Notes: generated from the letters alone by a model not told the origin. Shown: positions 14,282-21,892, counted from the stretch's first letter. The stretch: DNA of 29,755 nt from CAYOPE01 sp964405805 (GCA_964405805.1 CAYOPE010000008.1:1-29755), one strand, 5' to 3'. Made by a program: numbers and translations.

Positions 14282-15642
14282 TTGATCCACACGGTTTTAA
14301 TGTTTACAAATTCTTTAATGCCATAGGAACCGAGTTCTTGACCAACGCCAGATTTTTTGATTCCACCAAAAGGCATGCGGGGGTCTGAGCGAACTTGCGC
14401 GTTAACAAAAACATTACCAGCTTCAATCTGTGGTACTAAGTCTTTGGCTAATTCATTATTTTGAGTAAGGATTGTGGCGCCAAGCCCATAGGGTGTGTCA
14501 TTTGCAATTTTTATGGCCTCGTCAAGAGTCCGAAATGTAATAACAGCAGCCACTGGACCAAATACTTCTTCTTCATAGGCTGGCATGCCTTTCTTAACTT
14601 GAGAAATCACAGTTGGTTCATAAAAATATCCTTTGTTACCCCATCTTTTTCCACCGGTTTCGATCTTCGCTCCCATTTTTACAGAGTCACTTACTTGTTT
14701 TTCGACATCTTTTAAAATTTGTTCACTGGAAAGTGGTCCCATAGTTGTAGTTTCGCTAGTAGGATCACCAAGGACTTGCTTAGCAAAACTTTCAGAAAGC
14801 ATTTTTGTAAATTTCGAAGCAACATTTTCATGGACTATATATCTTTTCGAGGAATTGCAAACCTGACCGGCATTGGAGATTCTGGACGCAGTGCCGATTT
14901 CGCAGGCAAGAGTAAGATCAGCATCTTCTAAAACTATAAATGGATCGCTTCCCCCAAGTTCCAGGACAACTTTTTTAATTTCATTCCCAGCGACCTTTCC
15001 CACTTCAGCTCCAGCTTTGTCACTTCCAGTTAGTGTCACGCCAGCAACCCTCCTATCCCTTATAACTTTTTCTACTTTTGAAGAGCCTAGTAATAAATTC
15101 TGAAACACACCTTCTGGAAAACCGCAGTCAAGAAATGCTTTTTCAATTGCCATGGCACATTGAGGTACATTGGATGCATGCTTAACTACCATGACATTGC
15201 CAGCCATCAGAGCAGGTGCTGCGCCTCGATAAACTTGCCAATAAGGAAAATTCCAGGGCATGACACCAAGAATTACACCGAGTGGTTCAAATTTAATAAA
15301 ACTTTCCGAAGCCATAGTAGCTACTGGCTCGTCTTGTAAAAACTTTTCCGCATTCTCGGAAAAAAACTCACAGGTCAAAGCGCATTTTTCTATTTCAGAC
15401 TGAGCGGACTTGAGAGTTTTGCCCATTTCGATTGTTGCCAACTTGCCTAATTCTGCTTTGTGCTCTTGCAAATAATCTGACATTTTCATGAAAAGCTTGG
15501 CACGCTCTTCGAAAGAAGTTTTTTTCCATGATTCGAAGGCACTCGCGGCTTTCGCGAGTTTTTTCTCAAGCTCTGCATCTGAGATTTCCACATATGTCTT
15601 GATCACCTCTTCCGTGGCTGGATTTTTACTTTGTATGGGCAT
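14278..15642 (-). CDS. NAD(P)-dependent aldehyde dehydrogenase (succinate-semialdehyde type)
   Basis: 454 residues. It oxidises an aldehyde to an acid. Catalytic C262 (NAGQVCNSSKR), general base E228 (LELGGSDPF) and N131 (PWNFPYW) are all in place, as is the PFGGIKKSGVGQELG C-terminal motif. The overall pattern (SKNPATEEV start, MPFGGIKKSG) is closest to the short Sad/GabD-like branch, so succinate semialdehyde is a plausible but unproven substrate. No ribosome-binding site is seen. The ThDP enzyme lies upstream, separated by a GIY-YIG palindromic element, so the two may once have been adjacent. Confidence 0.92.
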   Translation of the reverse strand: MPIQSKNPATEEVIKTYVEISDAELEKKLAKAASAFESWKKTSFEERAKLFMKMSDYLQEHKAELGKLATIEMGKTLKSAQSEIEKCALTCEFFSENAEKFLQDEPVATMASESFIKFEPLGVILGVMPWNFPYWQVYRGAAPALMAGNVMVVKHASNVPQCAMAIEKAFLDCGFPEGVFQNLLLGSSKVEKVIRDRRVAGVTLTGSDKAGAEVGKVAGNEIKKVVLELGGSDPFIVLEDADLTLACEIGTASRISNAGQVCNSSKRYIVHENVASKFTKMLSESFAKQVLGDPTSETTTMGPLSSEQILKDVEKQVSDSVKMGAKIETGGKRWGNKGYFYEPTVISQVKKGMPAYEEEVFGPVAAVITFRTLDEAIKIANDTPYGLGATILTQNNELAKDLVPQIEAGNVFVNAQVRSDPRMPFGGIKKSGVGQELGSYGIKEFVNIKTVWIK

Positions 15643-15681
15643 ATTGTTACTTGGACAACCACAAATGACCAGAAACCCTCT

Positions 15682-16035
15682 CGCAATCCTGAATTTATTT
15701 CAGGATCTTTTGACGAGATCATCAAAGATCTCTTTCCACTCTGGGTTATCTTTCTCAATTATATTAATTTTCCATTGACGATGCCAGTTCTTGAGTTGGC
15801 GTTCTCTCTCAAAGGCTTCTTCGATCGTTTCATAAGGCTCATAACGAACTAGTTTAGTAAGATTATATTTCTTAGTAAAACCTGCAACTAATTTATCTTT
15901 ATGCTGCTGTACTCTTTCTAAGCCTATACCAGTGGCTCCAATATAGATAACGGTGTTAGTAAAATTAGTTAAGAAATAGACTCCTGGATCTTTGTCTTGC
16001 ATGGTTTTAGATCCCGAAACGAGTTCGGGATTGCG
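15682..16035 (-). mobile_element. GIY-YIG palindromic element, about 354 bp
   Basis: The ends are inverted: CGCAATCCTGAA (15682-15693) against TTCGGGATTGCG (16024-16035), 11 of 12 matching. Each end is itself a hairpin: ATCCTGAA/TTCAGGAT (15686-15706) and ATCCCGAA/TTCGGGAT (16011-16031). The gene in between takes its stop codon from the left hairpin. A 53-bp copy with the same ends but no gene lies at 5581-5633. No target duplication is obvious. Confidence 0.6.
15700..16002 (-). CDS. Small GIY-YIG nuclease-domain protein (COG2827/YhbQ-like)
   Basis: 100 residues, the whole of a GIY-YIG domain and nothing else. It has GVYFLTN...VIYIGATG for the GIY and YIG strands, the ERVQQHK helix with the conserved Arg, the metal-binding Glu in EEAFERERQLKNW, and the usual HRQWKINII end. 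Family members cut DNA or are presumed to; the role of this small class is unclear. The stop TGA lies inside one hairpin, and the ATG starts 8 bases from the other. No ribosome-binding site or -10 box is obvious, so the hairpin DNA may provide the expression signals. Confidence 0.9.
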   Translation of the reverse strand: MQDKDPGVYFLTNFTNTVIYIGATGIGLERVQQHKDKLVAGFTKKYNLTKLVRYEPYETIEEAFERERQLKNWHRQWKINIIEKDNPEWKEIFDDLVKRS

Positions 16036-16050
16036 ATAACTAACACTAAG

Positions 16051-17691
16051 CTATAAATCACAAGTTTTGGTTTTTAATTCGTCGCCAAACACTGTTTTGT
16101 TCTCTGAATAATCAATTGGGCAATCAATGATGTGAATACCTTTTGCGTTTAGCGCTTTCTCGAGTGTTGGCTTCAACTCCTCTGCTTTAGAAATTTTATA
16201 GCCTGTCGCGCCGAAGCTCTCTGCAAGCTTTAGAAAATCTGGATTTGTAAATTTTAAGCCGAAATCTGCCAGACCCATGTCTTCCTGCTTCCATCGTATC
16301 ATACCGTAGCCCTGGTCGTTAAGGATCAGGACGACCAAGTCCAGGTTTAAGCGTTTCGCTGTCTCTAATTCTGCCACATTCATCATAAATCCGCCGTCGC
16401 CAGCGACCACTAAAACTTTTTTCTCTGGATCCAGCAGCTTGGCAGCCACGCCCACTGGCAGGCCTGCTCCCATAGTCGCTAGTGCGTTGTCCAGCAAAAC
16501 AGTGTTCTGCTCGTACGCAGGATAATTTCTCGCGATCCAAATTTTATACATGCCATTGTCCAGTGCCAGAATGCCATCTGCAGGCATGACATCGCGAATG
16601 TCTTTTACAACCCTCTGCGGCTTGACTGGAAAAGCATTGCTATCAGATTTTTCTGCTAACTGCTTGATCATCTGTGTACGAACTCTGCCAAAGTATGCCA
16701 GGTCCCAGGAAGCTTGCGGCTTTATTTGTTCTCCAATCGCCCAGAGCGAGTGAGAAATATCGCCAATGACTTCGAGAGTCGGCACATATACTTCGTCGAC
16801 CACTGATTCGTAAAAATTTACATGAATAACTTTATGGTTTTCTCTCGTCATGATCACAGGCGGCTTTTCTGTGACATCATGGCCAATGACTATGATGACA
16901 TCAGCGCGATTGAGGGCGCAGTGGACGTAGTCATTGTCAGAAAGCGCTGTGGTACCTAGGAAAAGTCCGCTTGATTCATTCTCCACACCCTTGCCCATCT
17001 GTGTGGTGACAAACGGAATCTTGGTTTTATCCAGAAAAGTTTTCAGATGTTTGCGAACGAGTTTACGGTTGGCTCCTGCTGCAATCAAAACCAAAGGATG
17101 CTTGGCTTGTTCAAGCATCTCAACGGCCGCGAGGATTGCCTTGGGGTCTGGTCCTGCTCTTCTGATTTTTATTGGTTCAATCGCTAAAGTCCTTGTCTCC
17201 TCAGCTGCAATATCTTCAGGTAATTCCAGGTGGACGCAGCCAGGACGCTCGGCTTCGGCAAGTTTGAAAGATTCGCGAACCATGCTCGCAACGCGATCCG
17301 CGCTGACAATGGTTGAACTCATCTTCGTAATCGGCTGCATCATGCGCACCACATCGATAATCTGAAATTTTCCTTGTTTGCTTTTTCGGATTGGCTTCTG
17401 CCCTGTGATCACCACGAGTGGCATACCGCCCAGCTGCGCATGAGCGATGGCTGTGACCATATTTGTCGCACCTGGACCCAAAGTAGCGAGAGCAACTCCA
17501 GCTTTGCCAGTCAATCTTCCCATGGTGGCTGCCATAAACACAGCTCCCTGCTCGTGCCGGGTGGTTACAAACTGAATCGAGGAAGTTCGGATCGCCTCGA
17601 GAAGTTCTAAATTTTCTTCTCCAGGCACGCCAAAAACATACTTCACTCCTTCCGCTTCGAGACATTTTATAAAAAGTTGCGCAGCTGTCAT
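16051..17691 (-). CDS. Acetolactate synthase-like ThDP enzyme (AlsS/IlvB family)
   Basis: 546 residues. The start at 17691 (MTAAQLFIKCLEAEGV) is preferred to one 32 codons upstream, which lies inside the preceding gene. Catalytic E47 (RHEQGA) and the ThDP-Mg motif GDGGFMMN (about 431-438) with the later N in NDQGYG are intact, as is the YGMIRWKQ segment typical of catabolic acetolactate synthases. It should join two pyruvates to acetolactate with CO2 release. No regulatory subunit gene is nearby. The start lies 4 bases after the RnfD-FNR stop, so they are co-transcribed. Other ThDP enzymes of this family, such as glyoxylate carboligase, are less likely. Confidence 0.85.
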   Translation of the reverse strand: MTAAQLFIKCLEAEGVKYVFGVPGEENLELLEAIRTSSIQFVTTRHEQGAVFMAATMGRLTGKAGVALATLGPGATNMVTAIAHAQLGGMPLVVITGQKPIRKSKQGKFQIIDVVRMMQPITKMSSTIVSADRVASMVRESFKLAEAERPGCVHLELPEDIAAEETRTLAIEPIKIRRAGPDPKAILAAVEMLEQAKHPLVLIAAGANRKLVRKHLKTFLDKTKIPFVTTQMGKGVENESSGLFLGTTALSDNDYVHCALNRADVIIVIGHDVTEKPPVIMTRENHKVIHVNFYESVVDEVYVPTLEVIGDISHSLWAIGEQIKPQASWDLAYFGRVRTQMIKQLAEKSDSNAFPVKPQRVVKDIRDVMPADGILALDNGMYKIWIARNYPAYEQNTVLLDNALATMGAGLPVGVAAKLLDPEKKVLVVAGDGGFMMNVAELETAKRLNLDLVVLILNDQGYGMIRWKQEDMGLADFGLKFTNPDFLKLAESFGATGYKISKAEELKPTLEKALNAKGIHIIDCPIDYSENKTVFGDELKTKTCDL

Positions 17692-17695
17692 CTTT

Positions 17696-19156
17696 TTAGA
17701 CAAAACCTGGGAAAAAATCAATTTTAATTTGGCGTCTCGGAATTCCCATTTCCTTAAGCGTATTCTCAAACGCAACGACCATGCCATGCGGGCCAGAGAT
17801 ATAAAATTTTCTCTGCTTAAAGTCAGGAATTTCGCGCGAAATCATATCCGATGTTATTTTGTTAGTAAAAACTGTTTTGATCCCAAGCCTGCTCTGCGCT
17901 TCTTGTAACAGTTCAGCGTAAGCAGGGTTGGTGTTTTCTTTGTTTGAATACAAAACTACTATGTCACGCCGTTCTTGTTTGTCCATAAGATATTTCACAA
18001 TACTTCGAAAGGGCGTGATGCCAATCCCACCTGCGATAAACACAAGTTTCTGTTCCTTGTTTGCAGGTAGAGTAAAGTCTCCAGACAATGAACCTGCCAA
18101 AATTTTAGTTCCTGGCTCCATGCCAAACATAAGTTTTTTAAAGCTCGAAGCTTCAGGATAAAATTTCACGCCCAAACGAACTTCTTGCTCGGTTGGCGAG
18201 GATGCAATAGTGAAGTAGCGCCGATTCCCTCTCGCGTCCGGCTTCATGTCATCCACTGTCCACTCCAGATACTGCCCTGGCGTAAATTCTACTTTTTGGT
18301 TTGATTCAAAAACCAAATCATAAGTATCAGCGCCGATCAGCTGCTTGGATTTGAGATTCATGAGGTACTTGGCTTTGGGGCTGATGATGTATGAAAAAAT
18401 ATTTCCCACGACGAGAGATAGTTCAGGAGTCGAGAAAACTGATCCGATATGGACCCAAGGCGCGTAGAGTAAACCTATGAAGACTCCATAAGCCATCCGC
18501 CATCGCCTCGTGGGCGGTGTCGCTTGGGGCTCAGTTAGCATGATTGTGACAAAAAATACAATCGGTGTGTCCAGAAAAACTTTTTTCAGTAAAATTTGTG
18601 GGTTAGATCTAGACGCAGAACCTATAAAAATCATAACTAGCGCAGTGATGAAAAAACTCAGCACCAGATCAAAGCGCTGAATTTTCCGCACAACCAGAAG
18701 TCCGCCGATAACGGTCAGCGGAAGCAACCAGGTCGTTCCCACCCACCAGTTTGCTGGATGATTGATAGCAAAGGCTGTGAGTGCGACTGCAAAAGCAGCG
18801 GGATTGAAAAGATGTTTTCCGTGGAATCCTAAGATGTATTTCGAAGCCTGAGACAACACGCCTGCCCACAGCAGAAGCCAGTAGCTCGTCGGGGGCAGAA
18901 TTAGAAACAAAATAAATGCTGTGATGTAGTCAGATTCAAGATTGGTTGGGACCCCAAAAACTTTTGCAAATGTTTTATTCGAAATCCAGCAGACGGCATT
19001 GAGAAAAAGCCAAGCGAAAAATAAACTTAGAGGCTTATACGGCAGGACGCCAAAAAAAGAAAAAACCAGCGCTGCGATCACGAGCACAGTCAAGTAGTAC
19101 AGCACGAGTCTGTACATGGTGATTTTGTTGAGATAGCTGTCGATGTAGTTAAGCAC
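17696..19156 (-). CDS. NQR2/RnfD-like membrane domain fused to FAD/NAD(P) oxidoreductase
   Basis: 486 residues, two domains. Residues 1-262 hold 8-10 membrane helices with NQR2/RnfD-like marks: LESDYITAFILFLILPP, GKHLFNPAAFA (113-123) and MLTEPQATPPTR (206-217). Residues 265-486 are a ferredoxin-NADP reductase-type module: FAD site RYFTIASS (313-320), nucleotide site AGGIGITPF (375-383) and YISGPHGM. There is no [2Fe-2S] domain. It would take electrons from NAD(P)H to or across the membrane through flavins. Start is GTG at 19156; ATG 19117 is possible but would drop IDSYLNKIT. The next gene starts 4 bases downstream. Confidence 0.85.
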   Translation of the reverse strand: MLNYIDSYLNKITMYRLVLYYLTVLVIAALVFSFFGVLPYKPLSLFFAWLFLNAVCWISNKTFAKVFGVPTNLESDYITAFILFLILPPTSYWLLLWAGVLSQASKYILGFHGKHLFNPAAFAVALTAFAINHPANWWVGTTWLLPLTVIGGLLVVRKIQRFDLVLSFFITALVMIFIGSASRSNPQILLKKVFLDTPIVFFVTIMLTEPQATPPTRRWRMAYGVFIGLLYAPWVHIGSVFSTPELSLVVGNIFSYIISPKAKYLMNLKSKQLIGADTYDLVFESNQKVEFTPGQYLEWTVDDMKPDARGNRRYFTIASSPTEQEVRLGVKFYPEASSFKKLMFGMEPGTKILAGSLSGDFTLPANKEQKLVFIAGGIGITPFRSIVKYLMDKQERRDIVVLYSNKENTNPAYAELLQEAQSRLGIKTVFTNKITSDMISREIPDFKQRKFYISGPHGMVVAFENTLKEMGIPRRQIKIDFFPGFV

Positions 19157-19255
19157 AGTAAATTTTGAATGATTAATTTTGAATTTCGAGTGAAATTAGA
19201 ATATTAAAAATATTTAATATTGATTCAAAATTCTAAATTCGACATTCGAAATTCT
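19157..19255. repeat. AT-rich nested palindrome
   Basis: GAATTTCGA (19181-19189) is inverted at 19246-19254; AATTAGAAT (19194-19202) at 19230-19239; and ATATTAAA/TTTAATAT (19201-19220) is at the centre. Together the nested arms could form a cruciform of about 75 bp in the gap between ApbE and the RnfD-FNR gene. Confidence 0.55.
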
Positions 19256-19972
19256 CTACAAATATTTTCCAAACCCACTGGTCTCAGTCCCGATTCCTGA
19301 TTTATCAATCATGTAGCCGTCAAAGCCTGGGAGATTCTCGATAAACACAATCCCCTTTCTACCCATAACAAATGCAGCTGTAGCAAATCGATCGGCTTCG
19401 TAAACATCCGGACCAATCACTGTGAGACTGACAATATCATTATCCAACGTTCCTTTGGGATTGTAAATATGGGCACCACGGATGTAGGTTCCCGAAGTCG
19501 CCACCCCAGCATTTTCTATATTGAGAACCTTCACGATCTCATCTTGCTTAAAAGGATTCTTAATGCCAACTTTCCAGGACTTTCCTTCTGCTTGCACGTC
19601 GCCTCCAGCTTCCACAAAAAAAACTTTTGATCCTGCTTCCCGCAAAATATATGCCGCTTTGTTTATAGCCCAGCCCTTCACTATGCCTGAGGGGTCAAAG
19701 TTCCCGTCTGGCTTCTGAATATCAAAATAGCCGTCTGTTTCTTTTTTCGTAGCTGCAGCCAGATCGAAAACTTCTCGCATTTCCTGACTTGCATCAAGTA
19801 TAGAAATCTCACCACGGTTGATCGCAGAAATCTCACTCGAATCTTTGTAAGTACTAAATTTTTCATCAACCTCTCTGAAATAATCAAAAACCCGGTCAAA
19901 TATTTCCGGGCTTTGTTGATCGAGTACTTCCACAGTGATGGGCATGCCCATGATGAGCTCGGTCCGCTTCAT
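19256..19972 (-). CDS. apbE: FAD:protein FMN transferase (ApbE)
   Basis: 238 residues. It attaches FMN to a Thr of target proteins, using FAD and magnesium. The family motifs are present: the start MGMPITVEV, DPSGIVKGWAINKAA (about 93-107), EAGGDVQAEG, VATSGTY, AHIYNP and the ADRFATAAFVMG metal-site region near 195-205. It is shorter than the typical 300-350 residue ApbE and has no signal peptide or lipobox. The ATG overlaps the stop of the FMN-binding gene (TAATG), so the enzyme and its likely substrate are translated together. Confidence 0.93.
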   Translation of the reverse strand: MKRTELIMGMPITVEVLDQQSPEIFDRVFDYFREVDEKFSTYKDSSEISAINRGEISILDASQEMREVFDLAAATKKETDGYFDIQKPDGNFDPSGIVKGWAINKAAYILREAGSKVFFVEAGGDVQAEGKSWKVGIKNPFKQDEIVKVLNIENAGVATSGTYIRGAHIYNPKGTLDNDIVSLTVIGPDVYEADRFATAAFVMGRKGIVFIENLPGFDGYMIDKSGIGTETSGFGKYL

Positions 19973-20397
19973 TAGCTTTTAGCCTTAGCGAGAACTTCTG
20001 CGAGAGCTTGCTGAAACGCTTCGCTGGTCTGCGTGGCTCCTGAGACAATTTCCACATTCGCAGACTGAGACTGGATGGCTTCTGCTTTCAACTGCGGCAG
20101 AGACAGATTACTGATCTGCACAGAATTCGGCCTGTCATTTGGGAACTGGAGGAACTGTACGTCTGAGATCAAACCGTTCTTAATTACAACTTTAAACTGC
20201 AGTGGTCCATAAAAAGCATCAGCGACACTGCTAGTATACGTGCCGTCTTTATACTGGGCTTGCGCCTGCGGTGTAGCGTACGGAGTGGCATAAGTCTCTG
20301 GCGTTCGCTCCGCCCGCTTAGCAAAAACACCTTTGTCGTAGGCCACATAAAGCCCAAACGATAGAATTACTGCGAGTGATATTAAAACTTTTTTCAT
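19972..20397 (-). CDS. FMN-binding domain protein, probable ApbE substrate
   Basis: 141 residues from ATG 20397; a start at 20415 would place the TATAAT box inside the gene. One N-terminal membrane helix (3-20) anchors it outside the membrane, followed by an Ala/Thr/Pro-rich linker (28-48) and an FMN_bind domain (50-139) like RnfG and NqrC. The flavinylation motif is VEIVSGATQTS, with T122 the likely FMN-carrying residue. It begins the run ending in RnfD-FNR and the ThDP enzyme and is expected to relay electrons as a membrane-tethered flavoprotein. Confidence 0.88.
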   Translation of the reverse strand: MKKVLISLAVILSFGLYVAYDKGVFAKRAERTPETYATPYATPQAQAQYKDGTYTSSVADAFYGPLQFKVVIKNGLISDVQFLQFPNDRPNSVQISNLSLPQLKAEAIQSQSANVEIVSGATQTSEAFQQALAEVLAKAKS

Positions 20398-20403
20398 ATC
20401 TAT

Positions 20404-20409
20404 ATTATA
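20404..20409 (-). promoter_or_regulatory. -10 box of FMN-binding/apbE operon (leaderless)
   Basis: TATAAT on the minus strand ends 6 bp before the ATG at 20397. Confidence 0.6.
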
Positions 20410-20456
20410 CAGCACTCTGGCATTTTTCTTCCATTCTTAGTAAAATAAACAGGCCT

Positions 20457-20530
20457 TGGGGAGTAGCCAAGCGGTAAGGCAACGGACTCTGAATCCGTCA
20501 TCGAAGGTTCGAATCCTTCCTCCCCAGCCA
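20457..20530 (+). tRNA. tRNA-Gln (anticodon CTG), CCA encoded
   Basis: A full cloverleaf: acceptor TGGGGAG/CTCCCCA, D arm GCC/GGC, anticodon stem ACGGA/TCCGT with loop CTCTGAA (anticodon CTG at 20489-20491), T arm GAAGG-TTCGAAT-CCTTC, discriminator G and an encoded CCA. It reads CAG. A TAAAAT box at 20441-20446 is a possible -10. The 3' half overlaps the end of the GT2 gene on the other strand. Confidence 0.95.
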
Positions 20531-21169
20531 AAATCTGAAAAACGTCCAGAGGCCGCGGAAGCCATCTCTAAATAGTCTGATCTTTTTTCCTTTTTCAAAG
20601 GTTCGAGGATGATACGAGATTGGGACTTGGACAATCGAGATTTTTCTTTTCAAAATTTTTGATGTGATCTCTGCTTCGATCTCAAAACCATTGTTTTTCA
20701 AATCCAAAGACTTGAACAAATCTGTCCTGACAACCTTGTAGCCGGTATACGGGTCCTTCAAATCTGATCCAAAAAGTAAATTTACAAAAAAAGTGAAAAA
20801 TTTGTTGCCCAAATAGTACAGCTTATATCCCGGCGAAGTTCTATAGCCAAAGACAACTTGTGTCTGACTGTTCTCAAATGGCTTAAGCAAGCCTGCAATG
20901 TCTTTCGGGTCGTATTCGAGGTCCGCATCCTGAATCAGTACTACTTCCCCAGTTGCGCGTTCCAAACCTGATTTGATGGCAGCGCCTTTGCCCAAATTTT
21001 CCGCATGCGTGATCTTTATGACATCAGTTATGGTTTCTAGAGAGCCGTCAGTCGAGGCGTCGTCCACGACGATAATTTCTTTTTCGAAGCTAAGCTGCTG
21101 AAGTTGCTTCAGAATTTCTGGTAGAGTTTCTTTCTCGTTGTGGACTGGGATGATGACGCTGACTTTCAT
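20498..21169 (-). CDS. GT2 family glycosyltransferase (dolichyl-phosphate-mannose-synthase-like)
   Basis: 223 residues. The GT-A fold is clear: MKVSVIIPVHNE start, VVDDASTDGS, NLGKGAAIKSGLERATG, the metal-binding DAD (81-83), DPYTGYKV and FEIEAEITSKI. It is likely to load a sugar from a nucleotide onto a polyprenyl phosphate, which could feed the GT39-like enzyme elsewhere in the window. No membrane domain follows. The last ten or so residues (GRKDSNLR end) are encoded by the antisense of the tRNA-Gln gene. A TACAAT box ends 6 bases before the ATG. Confidence 0.92.
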   Translation of the reverse strand: MKVSVIIPVHNEKETLPEILKQLQQLSFEKEIIVVDDASTDGSLETITDVIKITHAENLGKGAAIKSGLERATGEVVLIQDADLEYDPKDIAGLLKPFENSQTQVVFGYRTSPGYKLYYLGNKFFTFFVNLLFGSDLKDPYTGYKVVRTDLFKSLDLKNNGFEIEAEITSKILKRKISIVQVPISYHPRTFEKGKKIRLFRDGFRGLWTFFRFWLGRKDSNLR

Positions 21170-21175
21170 GAGGTA

Positions 21176-21181
21176 ATTGTA
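21176..21181 (-). promoter_or_regulatory. -10 box of GT2 gene (leaderless)
   Basis: TACAAT on the minus strand ends 6 bp before the ATG at 21169, and lies just beyond the island C terminator. Confidence 0.5.
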
Positions 21182-21182
21182 T

Positions 21183-21222
21183 CTTAAAAAATAACGAGGG
21201 TCGAGCCACAGTGGCCCGACCC
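21183..21222 (-). terminator. Terminator of island C, overlapping the last codons
   Basis: GGGTCGGGCCA/TGGCTCGACCC, an 11-bp stem (21198-21222) with a 3-nt loop, then TCGTTATTTTTT. The stem and U tract encode the C-terminus of the third island C protein. Confidence 0.85.
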
Positions 21223-21414
21223 TTTCTCGGCGCTGGCGGTTTTCATCGTGACCGGCCCGAGCAGCTCGCCCTTGGGCGACGGCGGCTTGGTTGCGCAGCT
21301 CTTGAGCATGACAGCGACGAGCACCACAATCACAAAAATGATGCCGCCTGCCAGTGCGAATCCACTTCCTCGTGAAGCGCTTGTTTCTTGATCTTCGAAC
21401 AATCCACGTGCCAT
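21184..21414 (-). CDS. Island C third ORF: single-span small membrane protein
   Basis: 76 residues. Polar N-terminus (MARGLFEDQETSASRGSG), one membrane helix at about 19-37 (FALAGGIIFVIVVLVAVML), then KSCATKPPSPKGE and a polar tail. AGAGGA lies 3-4 bases before the ATG. The cysteine after the helix is not in a lipobox. The last ten codons lie in the terminator hairpin, so the true functional end may be about residue 65. Family not recognised. Confidence 0.65.
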   Translation of the reverse strand: MARGLFEDQETSASRGSGFALAGGIIFVIVVLVAVMLKSCATKPPSPKGELLGPVTMKTASAEKGSGHCGSTLVIF

Positions 21415-21451
21415 GGGTCCTCTCAGTAGCGCTTCTGCGCTAGTTCAGTGT

Positions 21452-21673
21452 CTACTCTCTGCCCGAGAAACGTACCACCATCACGACAGACAGCGCGATG
21501 ATGATCCGAGTCAGCGAAAACCCTTCCCGCTTCTGACCGTCAGTGAGCACCCAGCCCGCATCCATGGACTGAACCTGACGGACCGATCGTCCAGAGATTG
21601 CGGCGTCTGCCATGACTGCGCCTGCCGCAAGCCCCACGACGATGAAAAGAACTGTCAAGGGTCTGATGTTCAT
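21452..21673 (-). CDS. Island C second ORF: small membrane protein with two hydrophobic segments
   Basis: 73 residues from ATG 21673, with AGGAG and a 6-base spacer; the preceding GTG is in frame but less well placed. Hydrophobic segments at about 6-25 (LTVLFIVVGLAAGAVMADAA) and 54-68 (TRIIIALSVVMVV). The ribosome-binding site overlaps the stop of the first ORF (CAGTAGGAG), so translation is coupled. Residues 27-50 form a polar loop. The first segment could also be a signal peptide cleaved near AMADAA-like residues. No family recognised. Confidence 0.65.
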   Translation of the reverse strand: MNIRPLTVLFIVVGLAAGAVMADAAISGRSVRQVQSMDAGWVLTDGQKREGFSLTRIIIALSVVMVVRFSGRE

Positions 21674-21682
21674 CACGTGCTC

Positions 21683-21892
21683 CTACTGCCGCTTCAGCGT
21701 GGCAAGAATGTACGATTTCTGCACGTCCAGTGTGACAAGCTCCTTCCAACGAAGACCGAAGCAGGCTCCGACGAAAGCCGTGAGCAGGGCAATTTCGACG
21801 ATCGCGGTTTTCCAGTCAGGTTTCGCCCACCTGATCCTGGGTCTCGGCGTGATGATCCTTTCGTATTCCGGGCCGAAAAATCCTGGGTACAT
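21683..21892 (-). CDS. Island C first ORF: single-span small membrane protein
   Basis: 69 residues from ATG 21892 with GGAGGAG just upstream. An in-frame TTG at 21955 would run through the -10 box and is rejected. Polar N-terminus with aromatic and Pro/Arg residues (MYPGFFGPEYERIITPRPRIRW), one membrane helix at about 29-47 (AIVEIALLTAFVGACFGL) and a basic tail. First gene of a tight three-gene operon of similarly sized membrane proteins. Function unknown. Confidence 0.65.
   Translation of the reverse strand: MYPGFFGPEYERIITPRPRIRWAKPDWKTAIVEIALLTAFVGACFGLRWKELVTLDVQKSYILATLKRQ

Noticed and set aside
16051..17787. Longer N-terminus for the ThDP enzyme
   Set aside because: The extra 32 residues are a basic string encoded inside the preceding gene. 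The family start MTAAQLFIKCLEAEGV fits the ATG at 17691.
20437..20634. 65-residue minus-strand ORF containing WGGRIRTFDDGFRVRC
   Set aside because: This is the antisense of tRNA-Gln, a common false translation.
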